Shown here one piece after another: positions 62,794 to 64,000 of a stretch of DNA of 64,000 nt. Position numbers and translations under genes: made by a program. The notes under the pieces are model-generated. The model ran no database searches. It had not been told where the DNA came from and was given only the letters and a program-made list of their open reading frames with translations. Within the stretch, counting starts at the first letter, position 1; every line of letters begins with the position of its first letter. Where the stretch lies: positions 1 through 64,000 of the forward strand of contig JAAVTG010000755.1 of assembly GCA_011947345.1 (NCBI GenBank). Direction: 5' to 3'. The DNA is from Phytophthora quininea. Taxonomy: Eukaryota > Oomycota > Peronosporomycetes > Peronosporales > Peronosporaceae.

Positions 62794-64000
62794 CTAAAGG
62801 TCTTGACGAAGAATCGTTTGCAGCTTGTACAGCATTTCGGCAGCACTCGGTCGGTCGTGTGGGTCAAGCGCTACGCAGGACATTCCCAACGCGACCATCG
62901 ACTCGAGAGCTTCCGATGAAAACTCAACTTGGATTCGTCCGAGCGCCACCATGTGCAGAATGACTGTGTCCGACATTTTCTTACCGGCGTTGCAGCTATC
63001 CGTCGCAGGTGCGAACGGCAGCGCGTGCAGATCGAGCTCGGACAGGACGACGCCGAAGGAGAATACATCCGCCTTGCCGTCGTATCTCTCGCCGATCATA
63101 ATCTCGGGCGCCATCCACAGCGACGTCCCCACTCCTGCTGTCATCGTTGCGTTGACCCGCTCTCGAGAAACCCCAAAGTCCGTCACCTTGGCGTCGAGGC
63201 CGGAGCTCAATAAAATGTTCTTGGACTTTAAGTCTCGGTGCAGAACGGGAGGATCGAGCGAGTGCAAGTACGTGAGTGCGTGGGCCACTTGCAGCGCAAT
63301 AGTAACTTTGGTCTTGTCAAAGCCCAGAGGGTGGCCTTCAGCCTCGTAGTTTGAAAGCAGAGCCCTCAAGTCCCCACCTTCCATGAACTCGGTCACGACG
63401 CACAGGTCGGTAAGAGAATCCCACGCGATGCCAACAAAGTGCACGATCCGAGGATGGTCAAGCTTGGTCAACATTCTCACCTCGTCCAGGAAGTCGTTGA
63501 CATGCTTGACACTTTTGCGCAACTCTGGCAGCAGCATTTTGACGGCTACCGGTCGACCTCCGAACAATCCGTAGTACACTTCTCCGTATCCCCCACGGTT
63601 GATCAGCTGCTGGACCAGCACTTTGTCTCGCGGAATGCGAGCAGTGGCAATCACTTCGTCGTCCCAGAGCGCGGCGAGACTTTGTGGGCCGCGGGGTTGG
63701 CAAAGTCAAATTCCACACTCTTCTGCCCGGTAGTTGATGAGTCGCAACTGACGTACTCAGCCGTGTCGGTCTTGTTGCTTTTGTCCTTGGACTGACGTCG
63801 ACGCCAAACGATTCCAGCAATAATGACGACCACAGCGACGACCGCGACGATGATCCCAGCGATCGCGCCTGTACTGATGCCAGAGCCCCCAGTGTCTGAG
63901 TCCAGCACAGCGACAGCGACAGCACTTCCACTGCCACTGCTACTGCTACTGGCGTCGATGAAATTGCTCCCGTTGGCGACGCTTAACGCGTTCAGTCCAC
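62794..64000 (-). CDS. Receptor-like TKL protein kinase (5' end outside window)
   Basis: Single-pass membrane kinase of the tyrosine-kinase-like group, expanded in oomycetes. The visible extracellular end is Ser/Gly-rich, then the helix GAIAGIIVAVVAVVVIIAGI with RRR as the stop-transfer signal. After a Ser/Lys linker and one frame change near 63665 the kinase domain starts: INRGGYGEVYYG (glycine loop), VAVKML (lysine), LTKLDHPRIVHFVGI, VTEFMEGGDL, LHRDLKSKNILL, VTDFGVSR, WMAPEIM, GKADVFSFGVVLSEL and DPHDRPSA. All catalytic residues are present, so it should be active. The ectodomain lies beyond the right edge. Confidence 0.88.

Noticed and set aside
1..64000. RXLR or Crinkler effector genes
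   Set aside because: I looked for a signal peptide followed by RxLR/EER or an LFLAK motif and found no convincing candidate.
1..64000. CRISPR arrays or bacterial operon features
   Set aside because: The sequence is eukaryotic with spliceosomal introns; the only regular repeat is the TGAG microsatellite.

Overview
This window looks like nuclear DNA of an oomycete close to Phytophthora. Genes are compact and GC-rich, introns are short (about 55-75 bp, GT..AG), and intergenic gaps are often under 300 bp. Lineage markers are a seven-transmembrane receptor fused to an inositol-polyphosphate-phosphatase domain (an oomycete 'GPCR-bigram'), a myosin carrying FYVE and GAF domains, a receptor-like TKL kinase, and flagellar genes (DRC4, WDR92) expected of a zoospore former. 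Gene identities come from reading conserved motifs; no database search was possible.

Layout. 1-3.4 kb: two tandem laccase-like multicopper oxidases on the minus strand, one cut by the window edge and one a pseudogene with a stop inside the last copper motif. 3.5-5.1 kb: a broken PF12044-type metallopeptidase. 5.2-18.9 kb: a gene-dense block with monoacylglycerol-lipase-like, SFT2, PH protein, second SFT2, CSN2, pyridoxal kinase with an extra C-terminal domain, a mucin-like membrane protein, LAMMER kinase, MOB4/phocein and CHMP2/VPS2. 19-27 kb: a repeat belt with Harbinger, ISXO2/Merlin-like and hAT-like relics, a tRNA-Arg(UCU), a TGAG microsatellite and a gag-like relic. 27.6-37.1 kb: CNOT2, a coiled-coil protein, presenilin, DRC4/GAS8 and WDR92. 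37.1-41.2 kb: a repeat-rich gap with a Ty3/gypsy RNase H fragment and a candidate LTR. 41.3-55.5 kb: GPCR-INPP, a coiled-coil protein, IWS1, a 6-phosphogluconolactonase-like propeller, a PH protein with a CaaX box, a Mutator-like MITE, a renalase-like amine oxidase and an unknown gene. 56.3-64 kb: myosin-FYVE-GAF, a PX protein and a TKL receptor-like kinase cut by the right edge.

Themes. Several genes belong to endomembrane and phosphoinositide biology (two SFT2, CHMP2, two PH, PX, FYVE, the INPP domain, MOB4). DRC4 and WDR92 are convergent neighbours and both serve motile cilia. The most notable item is the GPCR-INPP protein, whose phosphatase fold is recognisable but has at least four canonical catalytic residues replaced, suggesting a pseudophosphatase receptor.

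Caveat. Nearly every long gene changes reading frame once or more without an intron, often where one base is missing from a short homopolymer. I read most of these as consensus errors in the assembly, not biology, and give gene spans across the breaks. Relics with nonsense codons and deletions (second laccase, metallopeptidase, transposases) are treated as true pseudogenes.
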